This document shows positions 47,506 through 59,520 of a stretch of 64,000 nucleotides of DNA, one piece after another (positions within the stretch are counted from its first letter, which is position 1; the number at the start of each line of letters is the position of its first letter). Origin of the DNA: Syngnathus acus (Eukaryota > Chordata > Actinopteri > Syngnathiformes > Syngnathidae). Made by a program: the position numbers and the translations under genes. The DNA is taken from NCBI RefSeq assembly GCF_901709675.1, contig NC_051089.1, positions 9,981,476-10,045,475 of the forward strand, in the 5' to 3' direction. Below the pieces are notes generated by a model. It saw only the letters and a list, made by a program, of their open reading frames with translations, did not search any database and was not told the DNA's origin.

Positions 47506-50206
47506 AAAATTGAAATTTAAAAATCTGTGACGTCGGGGTAATTGTTATCTCCAGGCTCCACTGAACACACGGAGAAGAATCCCCAGCTTTTCATTGTTGT
47601 CTTGGTTTATCTTACATTAGTGGCTCATAATGACTGAAGAGAATTTTAAGGCTGCATTGCTCAGCTGTCCATATTCAGTATGCCCATTAGTCATCTACCT
47701 CTTTCCTCAAAGTTCCTCAAACAAAAGGAAGTTTCTGTTGGATGGATCAAGTTGACACGAGGGATTATTTTAGAATCTTTTGCCTTTCATAATGTTTCAA
47801 TGTTTTGACGGCACTTTCTCCATTTTTATCTAATTTGTGTTCTTTCGTAAGGGGTAATACAACTTTAAAACATCTTTTCAAGACTCAAATCAAGATGCAA
47901 CCCAAGAAACTCAAACGTGAACAGAATTGTTTTGACTCCCCTTATGAGAAACGACAGATGAGGACACCGCCTGTCTTTATTTGTATAGATGCAGTCAGAC
48001 AAGTGTGCCTCTCCTACTTAACTAGTGCAAGTCTAAAAATAAGGAGAATAAATCTAACATGCTCAGAGGCAGGTGAAGGGATGGGAACATCTGCTTTTTT
48101 CCATAAACAATATATGAGATGCTTTTTGCAAGTCAAATCCTTAAAGATTTACTGACGCCTTTGCTTTCATTGTTTTTTAAAAGGGCACGATAACGTGGAG
48201 TGAAAATGTGAGTTTGGTAAATACAAACAGAAGCACAAAATAATTGTCAAGGGAATAATATTTAACTTGAAAGTTGCAAAACGACTTCCAGTGCCTGTTT
48301 GCCGTAGCATGTTTCCGCAGATCAACATCAACACCTCCTCTTTGGGTCTGTTCCGGTCTCCGTTGCCTCTTTCTCAGTGAGCGAGGGACCGGTAATGAAG
48401 CTCCTCAGATTCCTATGATGCATGTTATTGCTTTAAAGAAAAATCTCCTGGGCCAAATGCTTTTTGACTGCAAGTTGTGCAGTGACCTGTGCACATCAAG
48501 CTTCCCTCTGTTTATTGGGTTGTCTTCTTTCCACACTAATGGCCATAGGGGGCCGAGTCCGAGATTCACCTGACCACCGCTCACAAAGCCGGCTCTCCGG
48601 AACCGACAAGCGGAACGGAAATCACATTAACCCGGCCCGAACCGAAAGCAAAGCCCGCGTACTCTTGCGCATTCGGTCTAAACAAAACAACAGGAGAATC
48701 TTAGCATTTCTCCCCTTCGTCAGCCTCACGTGTCAGTCCAGCTCATCGTTGTTTACCGCCGCTTGGGTGGAGGCCTTCTGGCACCCACACCTCCTTGGGC
48801 TGATGAGGTTTCAAAAGGGCTTTGGGCAATGATGGGTGCTTGACCTACTCAGACGCTCAATAACGTTAATAGTAGGGCTGTAATTTCCAGAACCTGCTGT
48901 CATTCGCTTTGGCTTTTCAAGCTGTTCATGAGGTTTGATGTCAGTGTCCAGGCAGAGATAGAATCTAGGCCACTGCAGCAGGGAACATGCCCCTCCTGCC
49001 TAAAGGGAAAGGTGACGGTAACGCTAAATTAGCAATCATTGAAGCCATCTACTTGCATTTCTTTTTTTTTGAAGGATTGTAAGTTTTCAGGTGAGTCGGC
49101 GTGCCTCGTCTTTCATCTACTTGTGCAGTTGTGTGTCCAGAAGGCATCCAGCCTCATTTCTTTTCTTCCCTTTACATCGCACCTCATCATATCCACCCCC
49201 TCTCAACAATTCTGCAGAGAATAAATCGACCATATTTCAGCTCTGATGCTCCCTGCCCATCCCTCGCCTTTTCAGTAGGGAGGGAAGTAGTCCTGGCAGT
49301 TTGTTGTTTTTATTTAATGCGCTGCTACTCCTGTGTCATATTTTCTCTCTTTAATTGATGTCCGTGTCTGTGATGCAACTCGCTACACCCTTAAGAGAAT
49401 GCCTTCTCCAAACAGACCCTTATCTTGCTTTAATAGGCCTGCTTCTCCTCTGAGACCTTCTGCTGTGTTAGGCCACTGCTGCCTTGCTGTGCCTTGGGTT
49501 TCAGCATTTACTGTTCTGCCCATTAGTTGTCTCTTCAGGCCTCACTATTCCCCACGCTTCTACCTTGGACTACCTCATTGCCACCCAGTCTTGGCAAAAT
49601 TCTTTCACCTCCAGTTGCTCTTTTCCCACTCTTTTCAGGAGTCATGTTTGTTTTCTTCTTCTTGCTCCAAGTTTAGCCCGATACTTGTCAAGCTAAAAGA
49701 AGTCTAATACTGGACTCCGATAAAGGGAAGCCAGCAACCACACAAAGCCTGCTTTGCTTTCATTTAAGCTAGCTCGAGTGTCTGGCAACTTAGATTTATT
49801 TATTCTTAGATTTATGTATTCATCATGACTCTGAGAGAGTCATTGTCACATACTGATTGTCACAGTGCGTGAGAATGAACCAAACACAGCTAAAAAGTCC
49901 TTAGATCACCAAGATGCTCCAAAATTATGTTACAATCTTTTTTGTTTGTGAATGTTGAAAATGTTTACGTGAGCGAAACATTTCACATTGTGCCTGACAC
50001 CCAATGATGCCGTTTGCATTTAGAAACACAAAGTCAGCATGTGCTAATTTAATTTCTTTACTTTTCCCAGAACATGTCTATTTGGAAATGTCAAAAACAC
50101 ATTCCTGGTTGTGCTCTTTCTTTGCATGTGCTAACTTTTAGTAAATCAAGCTTGAATGTTATATTATAGCCCTTGTTGTTTTGACAAAATCTTGTTTCTG
50201 CTTTCT
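47506..50206. other. No gene seen; one CpG-rich patch and a 16-bp duplication
   Basis: 48545-48690 is CpG-rich (ccggctctccggaaccgac) but lies across conflicting frames. A near-perfect 2 x 16-bp duplication of cttagatttatttatt lies at 49789-49820 (one mismatch). 49360-49700 is pyrimidine-rich, which gives long but domain-free frames. Confidence 0.55.
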
Positions 50207-50518
50207 GCAGAGCCAAAATGGATCCATATGAATGCATTGACAGCTGTTTAAAACAAAAACAAAACAACACACAAAAAACGGTAATTAATATTGAATGAAG
50301 GGCCATGATTGCATTTAACAAATAAACAACTTGAGATTTGTGTTTGTGAAACGTTAATGGGGGCAGAGCCAAAATGGATCCATATGCATCCATCGACAGC
50401 TGTTTAAAACAAAACGACAGCATGCACAAAAAAAAGCCGGTAATTAATATTTAATGAAGGGCCATGATTGCATTCAACAAATAAACAACTTGAAATTTGT
50501 GTTTGTGAAACGTTCATC
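50207..50518. repeat. Tandem duplication of a 156-bp unit
   Basis: Copy 1 (50207-50362) and copy 2 (50363-50518) both run gcagagccaaaatggatcc, then gacagctgtttaaaac, then ggtaattaatatt(g/t)aatg, gaagggccatgattgcatt, and end in gtttgtgaaacgtt. They differ by scattered substitutions and small indels in an A-rich part, so the duplication is not brand new. No open frame crosses it intact. The shared core holds a CAGCTG E-box and a TAATTAATATT homeodomain-type site, so it may be a duplicated regulatory module. Confidence 0.95.
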
Positions 50519-53500
50519 GTAATCTTGTAGGTCTCATTTCAGTCAGAAATAAAGCTATTGAGCTACGGATGTACCGTGATACCTGCGGGCCATCTTTTCA
50601 ATCACAGCCGCCAACACGCATTGATAAATCGGCAAAGCAGTTTGTTCTACCAAATTTAACAATGATATATCATTATCACAACTTTGGGGGGAAATCTATA
50701 AAATCAATGGGCCTGCCTGAGGAGCAGGATTAGTATTACTAACACGCTGAGAGAGTGTAAAGTGCCTGAGTATGGATCTCGGTTGTGGCTCGGATCAATG
50801 GCATTTGTGGACACTGAGCTCAATAACAAGCCATCCAAGAAGTGGTTGGTAGAAGAAAGAAATAGATGTGAAAAGCAAATTTGCTGCTGGAGACACTAAT
50901 ATCCTGTGCGCCTGGCTGAGCATGAGCCGTGCGGCCGCTAGCCGATGAAGACTAGGGAGTAGAGGGCAGGGGAGGAATAGATTCAGCTTTTGAAATGATA
51001 CACATACAAATGCGTCTGTCTTTATTGATGTGCTTCCATTATTGATATTGACTGACAGGACAGAAGAATGTAAAATACATTGCTTGAAATGGGTGGGGAA
51101 CATGTTTTGTCTGAAACAATTTGATTTAGATATCAAGTGGTTTGAAAAAATGCAACTGATGCTGACGAGTTGATTGAGCGAACAATATGAGAAGTATCTT
51201 ATAAATATCTTCACGTGTGATCCTCTTGGATTGGACACATGTAATTCCTGCATGTGGAGAGCAAAAAACGTAACAAAATTCGGCATGTATGCTTAAAGGT
51301 TAAAAGGAAGGAATGACACCATAAAGCGTTTAAACAACAAAGCCATTAAATCATTGGAAAACTCTCTTTACATTATGTGGAATATTCAATATTATTAACA
51401 ATGACGATGAAATGTCTTATTTTTTCATTGGCGAAGCAGTGGTTGCCTTTTTTTTTTTAACCTTTGACCTTAATGATTATATTTCGTTCATGTCTTTGTT
51501 TGACAATTATGTTCCTGCAAATGACGGCCGCTGTAGTTTCAGAGAGACTCTTTAAAACATCCACAGACACAATAAAAAAAAAACAGAACAATGCCAAGTC
51601 TCGTGCTGATTTTCAAAATGGAAGGACAAACAAAATAATCTTAAAATGAATTCCGTTATGAACAGCTAGATTTGGAATTATGCCCCCTTTTACGAGCTGC
51701 TGTTAGTGCGCAAGCCAACTGGAGACGCTTGAAGGAAGACTGGTTGACTCCGAATTAAAGTGCATTGCAGCAATCCAGCCGAGATGTAACAAAGTCGTGG
51801 CTTACTGTTTCTAAGGAGTGGCTTTGCTTTCGCCAGCTGCCCATGATAATAAATTGGATTTAACAACAGCACCAATTTGCCGGTCCAATTAAAAATAACT
51901 GTCCAATTTAAAACCCAAATTAGAGGCTTGGCTTTAGATAACGTCAGGGGCTCCGACTCAACAGGGTCAGATGTACAAGGGCCACGTGACTGAAATGTGA
52001 ATTTAAATGATATTATATTACAATATAGTACGTTATTACCAAGCGTAATTTGGAACTGTTATGTTTACATTTTTACTCCTAGTCAAAGTGGCAGATTTTA
52101 ACATGTCTGGAGGTCAGTTTGTTTTACCATCTAAATTTCACCGTCAGCTGTCTATCACTCAAATTTCTGAATATTTTAACCCCCCCACACAGACACAAAT
52201 AATGTGACCTCACATCAACTACAGTTATGTTCTTTGTGGCCACAATCGAATGTCTTCATCTGCAAAGACGCATTGTGTTTCCCGTCAGTCAATCTGATTG
52301 CTTTTGTGCTTTGTATTTGCGATTCTACATCCAGTGACGCCAAGCTTTGGCTTCAGAAGTAAGTATTGGCAAGTACTACAAGGTAGGACAAACAAAACAT
52401 GACATCCTTAAAAAGACAAGAGGGCTTTACTGTAACAGCACTTTGCCAACAATTCAACTGACTAGTTTGGAGGGAAATACAAAAGACGGTGATAGATTGA
52501 GCATAAGGTGATCGTTCATTGCTTGTAAAATAACGCCAAGTACAAAGGAGATGAGAAAAGGTAAAAGACAGATGAGCTATTGTGACAAGACAGGGTTGTG
52601 TGGGCTAGACAAAAGATGGAATATGGACTTCTTCTGATGGGGACAGTTTGTTTTCACCTCTATTTTGACAAGGATGACGGCCAAAGATGTGCACAAGCTG
52701 TAATTAAGCAGCCTAATGAGTCGGTGGCTCTTTTGATGAGGTTGGAAATCTCTTTCAGTCGTGCCAAAGAACTTTCTGACAGAGCAGTTATCACAGCATG
52801 CCAAATTGCTCCAGTTCAACTCATAATTTGGATTTTTTATTTTTTTTAAAGTTGAGTTATTTTCTGTGTTTTGCTGAGTGCCGCAAAACAAAAGCGGTCT
52901 CCAGCCCAACCCCACTGTAATTTGCCATGGCAGGGTCCGTCCTTGTGGGGGGTCTGCATGGACAGAGAGGGGACTTTCCTTGGCGTATTATAGGATAAAA
53001 AAGGCTGAGGCAGTGTGTGTTTACGTGTGTGTATCCGTGTGTGTTGTGGAGTGTGCACGTGTAATGGGGGTGCGGTGGGTGCAAGCAATTTTATCTAAAA
53101 TACTGCAATTGTGTGCGAAGATTGAACAGCGTAGAGCAGTAATGCTTATTTTCTTGTCTATTCATTATCTGCTCTGTATTTATTCGGGTTGCGCGTGCTT
53201 CTCACATGGAACAAGACGTGTTAAAAGGATGCTGCTGGGTTCCTAACTAAACTTCACGGTTGAGTTAAACTTAACCTGTAGTTATGCTCTGAAAGCAGTA
53301 GGAAAAGCAAATTATTACTTTCATTTCTTCATCGCTTGTCTAATAAAACAGAGTTATTCAAGTTCGTTTGCAATAACAGACAAAAGCCAGTCGAGAAAAT
53401 ACATAAACAACGAATAAAAGCTTACTGATTAAATTGAATAAATGTAATAAAAATCTCTTATCTGTCTGAAAATTCCAATTTTCTCGGCTTGTATTAGTGC

Positions 53501-53990
53501 ATAGGCAATTATTCCTTTTTCGGGGAAAAGCCAATTATATACAGTATAATACAACATATGCCATACTGTAGGAGTTTATGGTTTTTGTTTCTCTTTGAAA
53601 ATAAATCTCCTCATAAATGATTCATTCTTGGTGAGAGATTATCTGACAAGGAATAATAAAGCACTACTAGCCCAGTCGTATTTACATTCAAATAAATGCA
53701 GACGAGGAGCGTTCATATGAAAGGATGTTTGCCACACAGTAAAACATTGTTGTCATTGTCCCCCTCAAAGACTATCAAAGCTGATTTACAACTTAGTTTT
53801 TTTTTTTTCCCCCACCATCTGACAATTTGACATGATGTCTCTCAGATTGCAGATTCACGGGGAATATCTGTCTTTCCCATTTAACAATGCATGAGGTTCT
53901 CTCTGATTGCAGGTGAGAAAATAGTTTGGCTTAGTTTGTGTGGCTGTTTACACACATTAGTTTTTCAAAATTCTTCAGCCCTGAATTTGT
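50519..53990. other. No gene seen; noncoding
   Basis: A 163-codon frame on the minus strand at 50795-51286 has mixed hydrophobic composition but no recognisable motif. TG-rich tract at about 53010-53062. 53400-53650 is very AT-rich. No named repeats recognised. Confidence 0.55.
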
Positions 53991-53992
53991 AT

Positions 53993-54315
53993 GTATTGAG
54001 CTGCAAGTTTAATTCAATTCATGGCCACACTTGTATCTCATATTACCGCTCCCTATTGAAGTTAATAGTAAGTGCCATTAATCCATTCCAGCTGCCTCCC
54101 CCAAAACAAATAAAATCGTAATGTGCATTTTAATGAGGAATATTTTCACACTATAATATTGTACTGTTGTATCGTGAAAGCGAATACATTATCTGTCTAT
54201 ATGTGTTGCTTCACCATTTGTGCTAAAAAATTAATTGCTCAAAAGGTTCTAACACCGTCACATAATCATCTCCAACAACAAAGTCGGATCACTTGTGTAT
54301 CAAGGCACCACTCTG
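53993..54315. mobile_element. Copy of the 'cagtggtgcc' MITE family
   Basis: The left part (gtttaattcaattcatggcc, 54007-54026, and 'aagtgccattaatccattcc') and the right end (cacttgtgtatcaaggcacc, then actctg) match the family consensus inferred from the copies at 41.2, 45.3 and 47.2 kb. There is no coding capacity. Boundaries are approximate because the left terminal repeat is diverged. Confidence 0.6.
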
Positions 54316-55343
54316 TCATTGACAACCTAACAATGCAAGTCTCCTTTTTCTGATTTAAAAGGAAAGTAATTGTCACAACTGTAGGGGGAGCCCTGGTGCA
54401 GACAAACCCAATTATTCTTCCTCACTGCTTTTTGTACTTGTTTGAAAATTATACAATGTATCAGAACTCATTAAGTAATGCAGTCCTTTGTCAAGCCCGC
54501 TCTGGCTGTCATACATTTCATCTGTGTGTTGTGCCAAAGCAACATAGTTTCACTGTTGAACAGTAAATTCTGGAAGAACATTTCCTCAGGGTACTCATAA
54601 CCCGCTCTCAAGGAAAAATCTAAATCCTAAAAGGAATTCTCAAGGAATACCTTTTTTTTTTTTTAACCATTTCTTCCAACTTAATTACTGATATTTCTAC
54701 ATAATAGGTGCCCGATTTAACAGAGATAATTAGGTGGGATATTGAAGTGGGCCTCCGGGGGGCTCGGCTCTGGTGGATCATGAGGGGAAGACACAATCTT
54801 TTCAAATTATTCTGGGGGGCAAGTGCTCCCAAGCAGCTTATGCAGCTAAGGCATGGTAATTAAATTATAATTTAACCTGCTGAGGGTGGAGTGGCAGGAC
54901 TGGACCAGGCTGGGGTGAAATAGCACAGAGAGGATTTACACTGTAATAATAGAGCAACAACATTGAGGTACATGTGGCAGAAAGTGGAAGAAGACACAAG
55001 CAGACCCTCTACTCTTTGTTAAGGGTCTGTTCAGAGATAATGGAGGCTTTTGTTGCATTTTGTGGTAGAGGGAAAGTTCAAATTCACTCTTTCTTGAGAG
55101 ATGTGCTTGGTGGTGTTGAAAAAGTTAGTTACAGTGGAGCTACAGTTAATAGTCTGTCTCGGTCATCCATCAGTGGATATACACAGTTGTAAATGCATTG
55201 TCAGTCTGTGCTTTAATTTCCTTGTTTTGTTTAAGGTTTATTTATTTATAAGGGCAATTTACAAAGGTAACAAATGATTATTTGAGAACTAATTGCTTAT
55301 CAAATTACTGAACAACTGTTTTCATAACTGATGAATCATTTAG
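54316..55343. other. No gene seen; AT-rich noncoding
   Basis: 54710-54930 is more complex (gagataattaggtgggatat; gcatggtaattaaattataa), with several homeodomain-like sites, but this is not enough for a confident call. Confidence 0.55.
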
Positions 55344-55520
55344 AGCAGTGATTCTCAAACTTAAAACAAAATATTTGAACTCTTTTGGATCATTTTTAAA
55401 ATCAATCCGCGTTGTAAACGCTGAGCAGTTTTCAGTAGCAAGCATGTGACTGTTATTTTACCCTCCCTGAGCGTGCTTTAAAATGTTTATTGACACCCAT
55501 GTTGGATTTTACTGCAGAAC
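55344..55520. mobile_element. Possible hAT (Charlie-like) element end
   Basis: The string gagcagtgattctcaaact(t) at 55344-55362 closely resembles the hAT-Charlie terminal motif CAGTGGTTCTCAAACT. No opposite end or 8-bp target duplication was found, so the call is weak. Confidence 0.28.
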
Positions 55521-57535
55521 TAAACACACAATAAAAAGCATGACACACATTTTTTATTTAAATATAATACGTACTTTGTTTTAGAAACTTTGCCAGCTTT
55601 TGGCAAGCGGTAAATAGGAAACCCCTTTGATGAAGTAGCAAAAATTAGCATTAGAAGTTACGATTTACTTTTATATAATGGATATTCACACACAAAAGCT
55701 GTAAGAACACACACAGTCGGGTAATATAACAATGCACACAGCCATATATTTTTCCTCATCGTTAAAAAATATTATGTTCAATTGTAGCTTTCTTCATCTA
55801 CTGTTGTGCACGTTCATTTCCCGTTGATTGTCTTGTACTATAGGAGAAGATGGCTGCCTCACAGTGGTCAGAAGAACCATGCCGTGCTTCCATCACAAAC
55901 TCAGCCACCCTCCCGTCCCCACCTTTGCCTCTCTTGCCGCTCACCCGAGCCTAAATCTAACCCAAACCTCAACCCAGCATGACAGACAGGCCCAGTTAAC
56001 GGTCCCTGCGAGCAGGGGAAAGAAAGGCGAGCATAGAGGTAAAAATGACTGGAGCGCAAATGACAGGTGTAGTTAAATAGTAGTGAGCAGAGAGGCTTGA
56101 GGACAGAGCCGGCCGGGCCAGCACTGTAATAAACAGGATGAAGGAGCTCAAGCGTCACATGACTTTTCTCCGCTCTTCCACCAACATTGTTCCCCAGGCA
56201 TAGAGGAAAAAAAAAAACAACAGGAGAAAGTTAACTTTTTCTCCTCATTGTAAAGCATTTCCTCTTTACATTCATTTGTTTTTCCTGATGTTGATCCGGT
56301 TGCACCGCTCAAATTTTGGGTACTTCCACTAGCTCAGCATTTTAATATAACACAGTGTTCTACTTGAATTGTAAATGGAGGCGATTTTGTTTGGACCCCT
56401 TCTGATTCATTTAGATGGAGACGGGAGGGATTTGCCTCCACTGCTGATCTGCATCTATTTTCTTTGCCTTTCATCCTTTTTTTCTATGTTGCTTTTTTAT
56501 CACCGACCTGCCATCAGATGTCACCCAGCCTCATGTTTAAAATCATCAAACCCCCACCCCTCCCCTTGCCTTGCAGCATGTCCCTGCTGGGCAGTGCGAG
56601 ATGGGGGAGGTTATGGAATAGATTGGAAATGTGCAACCGGCAGTTAGAGGACAAGAGGGAACAACAATGTGGATCGGGCAAGGACATTGTCCATCATCTA
56701 CATCTGACTTCAATAGTTTGTGACACCACCAAAAACAATAAGAAGATTATTAAAAGAAACATATCATTGCTGTTCGATGACAACAGTATACAGTAGGCCT
56801 ATGTCATGTTACTGTTTTTCAAGAGCAATAAAATAGCAAAGCATTATATAAAGAAAATACAACACATATGACTATTAGACAGATTTACAACACCAAAACA
56901 AATCTTTTCACAGCCATGGCTGTACGTAGTAAATGTTTTAACCAACGTGAATGTCTTTGTCTGAACTATGCATGCAATAATGGCTTGTTATGATGAACTG
57001 ACACATAGAAACCAAAACTTTCTTTTTATTGTCATATCAACTTGTAATGATGTTTTTTTTTTTTTAGTTTATCATACGTATGTCTCTATTATCCCACCCC
57101 TAGGTGGCCTTGACACATACTAGAATGGGCAACAGAATGTCCATTGAAATGAAGCAAAAAAATACGGCGAAAACTTCAGTCCTTACATTCTGTTTATTTG
57201 TGTCCTTGCTAACTTCAGGGATGTTATTGCCTTAGTTCACTTTTCACGTTGGCCCTTGACCAACTCTCAGAGCGCAAAAGCACAATGAAAGACTGGAACT
57301 GGCGTGTGATATTAAATATGCAGCGCTCGTGCACACTGCCTTAACGCTCATGTGCGCCCCTGATTATAAAACATGTTTTTTATTGAATGTTTAGCAAAGA
57401 TATCTGGACATCGAGCTGTTATGCTAAAACTTGCTGCAAATGCAAGTCTGGATTAGTTCATGCCTAAACTCTTTATTTTTTTAACCTATCAAACTCCTCG
57501 CTGCATTCCCCTCCTCCCACGTTCCTGCTTGCCTT
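55521..57535. other. No gene seen; noncoding
   Basis: Mixed to AT-rich sequence. Frames at 55828-56158 and 56375-56796 on both strands are short and overlapping. No repeat family recognised. Confidence 0.6.
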
Positions 57536-57539
57536 CTCT

Positions 57540-57960
57540 GACTCATTGCACCGTCTATCTGAATTGGTATTAAAGGGATTATCACTGCTGCTGCCGTAAT
57601 TAGAAGTAATGCACCACAATTACTCATATAGATCAGCAGGATTAAACTTTCAGCGTGCGGGGCTTCCTTCCAGGCAATACATCTAATGCGTCCTGATCAC
57701 ATGGTCTTAGTTGATATCTTTATGTCAGCATTATAAAACACTCTCTGCAGATAATTGTTGGCTCACCCACCAGCCTTGAGTCTCACAAGTTGTGGGGAGG
57801 TGAAAGAATTAGTGTGATGCCATTTGCTGCAAGATGACTCCAAACTTGCTGCTGCCCATGACCTCCTCATCTGTGTCCTCTACATCGTTGTATATCACAG
57901 GGAACCCATCTGGGAGTAGCTAAATTGAGCAGGTCCCTAAACAGGGATGATGAGACGAGC
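57540..57960. promoter_or_regulatory. Candidate conserved noncoding element
   Basis: High-complexity sequence with few simple repeats and many developmental-type motifs: gaattggtattaaagggatt, gccgtaattagaagtaatgc, cacaattactcatatagatc and gcaggattaaactttcagc. It also has retained CpG and clusters of ctgctgctgcc. No open frame of note on either strand over the first 400 bases. It is the most enhancer-like stretch at the right end of the window, on composition alone. Confidence 0.37.
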
Positions 57961-59325
57961 CTCTGCCGTCATCAGCAGTGGTTAAGTCGTAGTGGGAAAC
58001 TCAGCATTTGTAATTCATGCAATATTTAGATGAGAGGGTCAGAGTGCTCCTGTGGGGATGGATGAGCGTGTTGCGTGAGATACATGAACTTGCTCTGAGG
58101 TGCCAGCAATGTGCTCAAGCATGCTTTTCTCTTGAGAAGGCCAATGTTTGATGTCAAGCTTTCAAATTGTACGATTTGTTAAGATAATTAAATATAGACA
58201 AATAATAGTACCTTGGTTAAATCAGAGAAACTCTGTGATGCCCTTGCATTAAATAAAAAATGACGTATAATTCTAGTACAGATTTCCCTTTTTGATTGAA
58301 ATATTGATATTAATATGGCACAAGAATCTAGAGTTGCACACCTTCAGTGCAGGCAAAAGCAATCTATAAGCTTGAAATGAAATCACCTTTTATACTAAGT
58401 AGTCCACCCATAACATCTCCTTGTTAAACATTTTAATCCATTTAGATCATCTGTCTTCACTACATTTTCACCATCAATTCAATTGCTTTCAAAGTTATAC
58501 TATTGACTAAATAAGCATAAAAGAGCCACACGAGCAGAAATGACCACCATCACAGTTAATTTGAACTCTTTAAACGACTCCATTGAAATCAGAGTTGTGC
58601 TATAATTCTATTGATCGAAGTCTGGTGCCCCCGCTTTATCATCTGCATTTACTACATTTAAATGATCCGTCTGCTCTCGTGTCTGCATCCTCGGAGTCGA
58701 TCGATTAGCACCGCTGCTGATGTTCAGGCTTTCATCTGACTTGCTGCCTATCTCCTCTCGGCTCCGTGACCTAGGCCAACTCTCGCCTCACCCTGTGTCG
58801 TCCTCAGAACTTTGATGGCAGCATCCATATCTATGTCAGCGTGCTGACACTGTCCATAGTCCAAGGTCTTTCAAGGCTGAATAATTTATCGTGCTGATTA
58901 GAAACTCTATCCAAGTAATGGATCTTGTTGCTTGTATGTTTGGATTGGATCTCTCTTTACAATAGAACATGGCTACATCTGATTAGAAAGTCACATGGCC
59001 TAGAGTTAAGTGTGCCTGTACGCTTAATAACAAAGTTCAAATCAGCAGGATTTTTGTTTTCATAGGCCTGACTAATGCATCAAACGTCTATCACAAAATT
59101 ATGTTGTCATTGCTCAGTCAGACATTTTAGACATTCTGGTCACGCAGTAAATATATAGCTACATATCTTTTTATCAGTCCCTGTGGATTTCAATTTTTAG
59201 ATTGTGATGGTAACTTAAAGTTTTATCAGTCAATCCACTCAGTTGTCATGAGCTGGTGTGCTGTTAAATTTCTGCTTTTGTAAGTTTCCCCATGTTGATG
59301 CACAGCGGCATCTCCAAAACATTTC
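57961..59325. other. No gene seen; partly regulatory-like
   Basis: 58650-58880 (gagtcgatcgattagcaccg, gtgacctaggccaac) is complex with CpG and could be a further conserved element. The rest is AT-rich. There is no frame of 60 codons or more from about 56.8 to 59.8 kb, an unusually frame-poor stretch. Confidence 0.5.
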
Positions 59326-59329
59326 AGTT

Positions 59330-59520
59330 GGCAATAAAGCCAACAAATTAAGGCTCCTGTCTTACATTAGCCAGACCTGCACAATTAATGAGATCAAATT
59401 GAAATGATCAACATCTTGGTATTTTTACTTGTTTAGAACAATGCCCTCCTGCAGCTCATGAATGATCTCATCTCGGCTCACTCCTCAGTTTCATAGGAGT
59501 AATGTGCCGTTGATATTTGG
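59330..59520. promoter_or_regulatory. Candidate conserved noncoding element
   Basis: Motifs gcacaattaatgagatc, aaattgaaatgatcaacatc and cagctcatgaatgatctc occur within complex sequence. No frames. Candidate only. Confidence 0.28.

Noticed and set aside
50795-51286. 163-codon open frame on the minus strand
   Set aside because: No recognisable motif, mixed low-complexity hydrophobic stretches, and the sequence around it is ordinary noncoding DNA.
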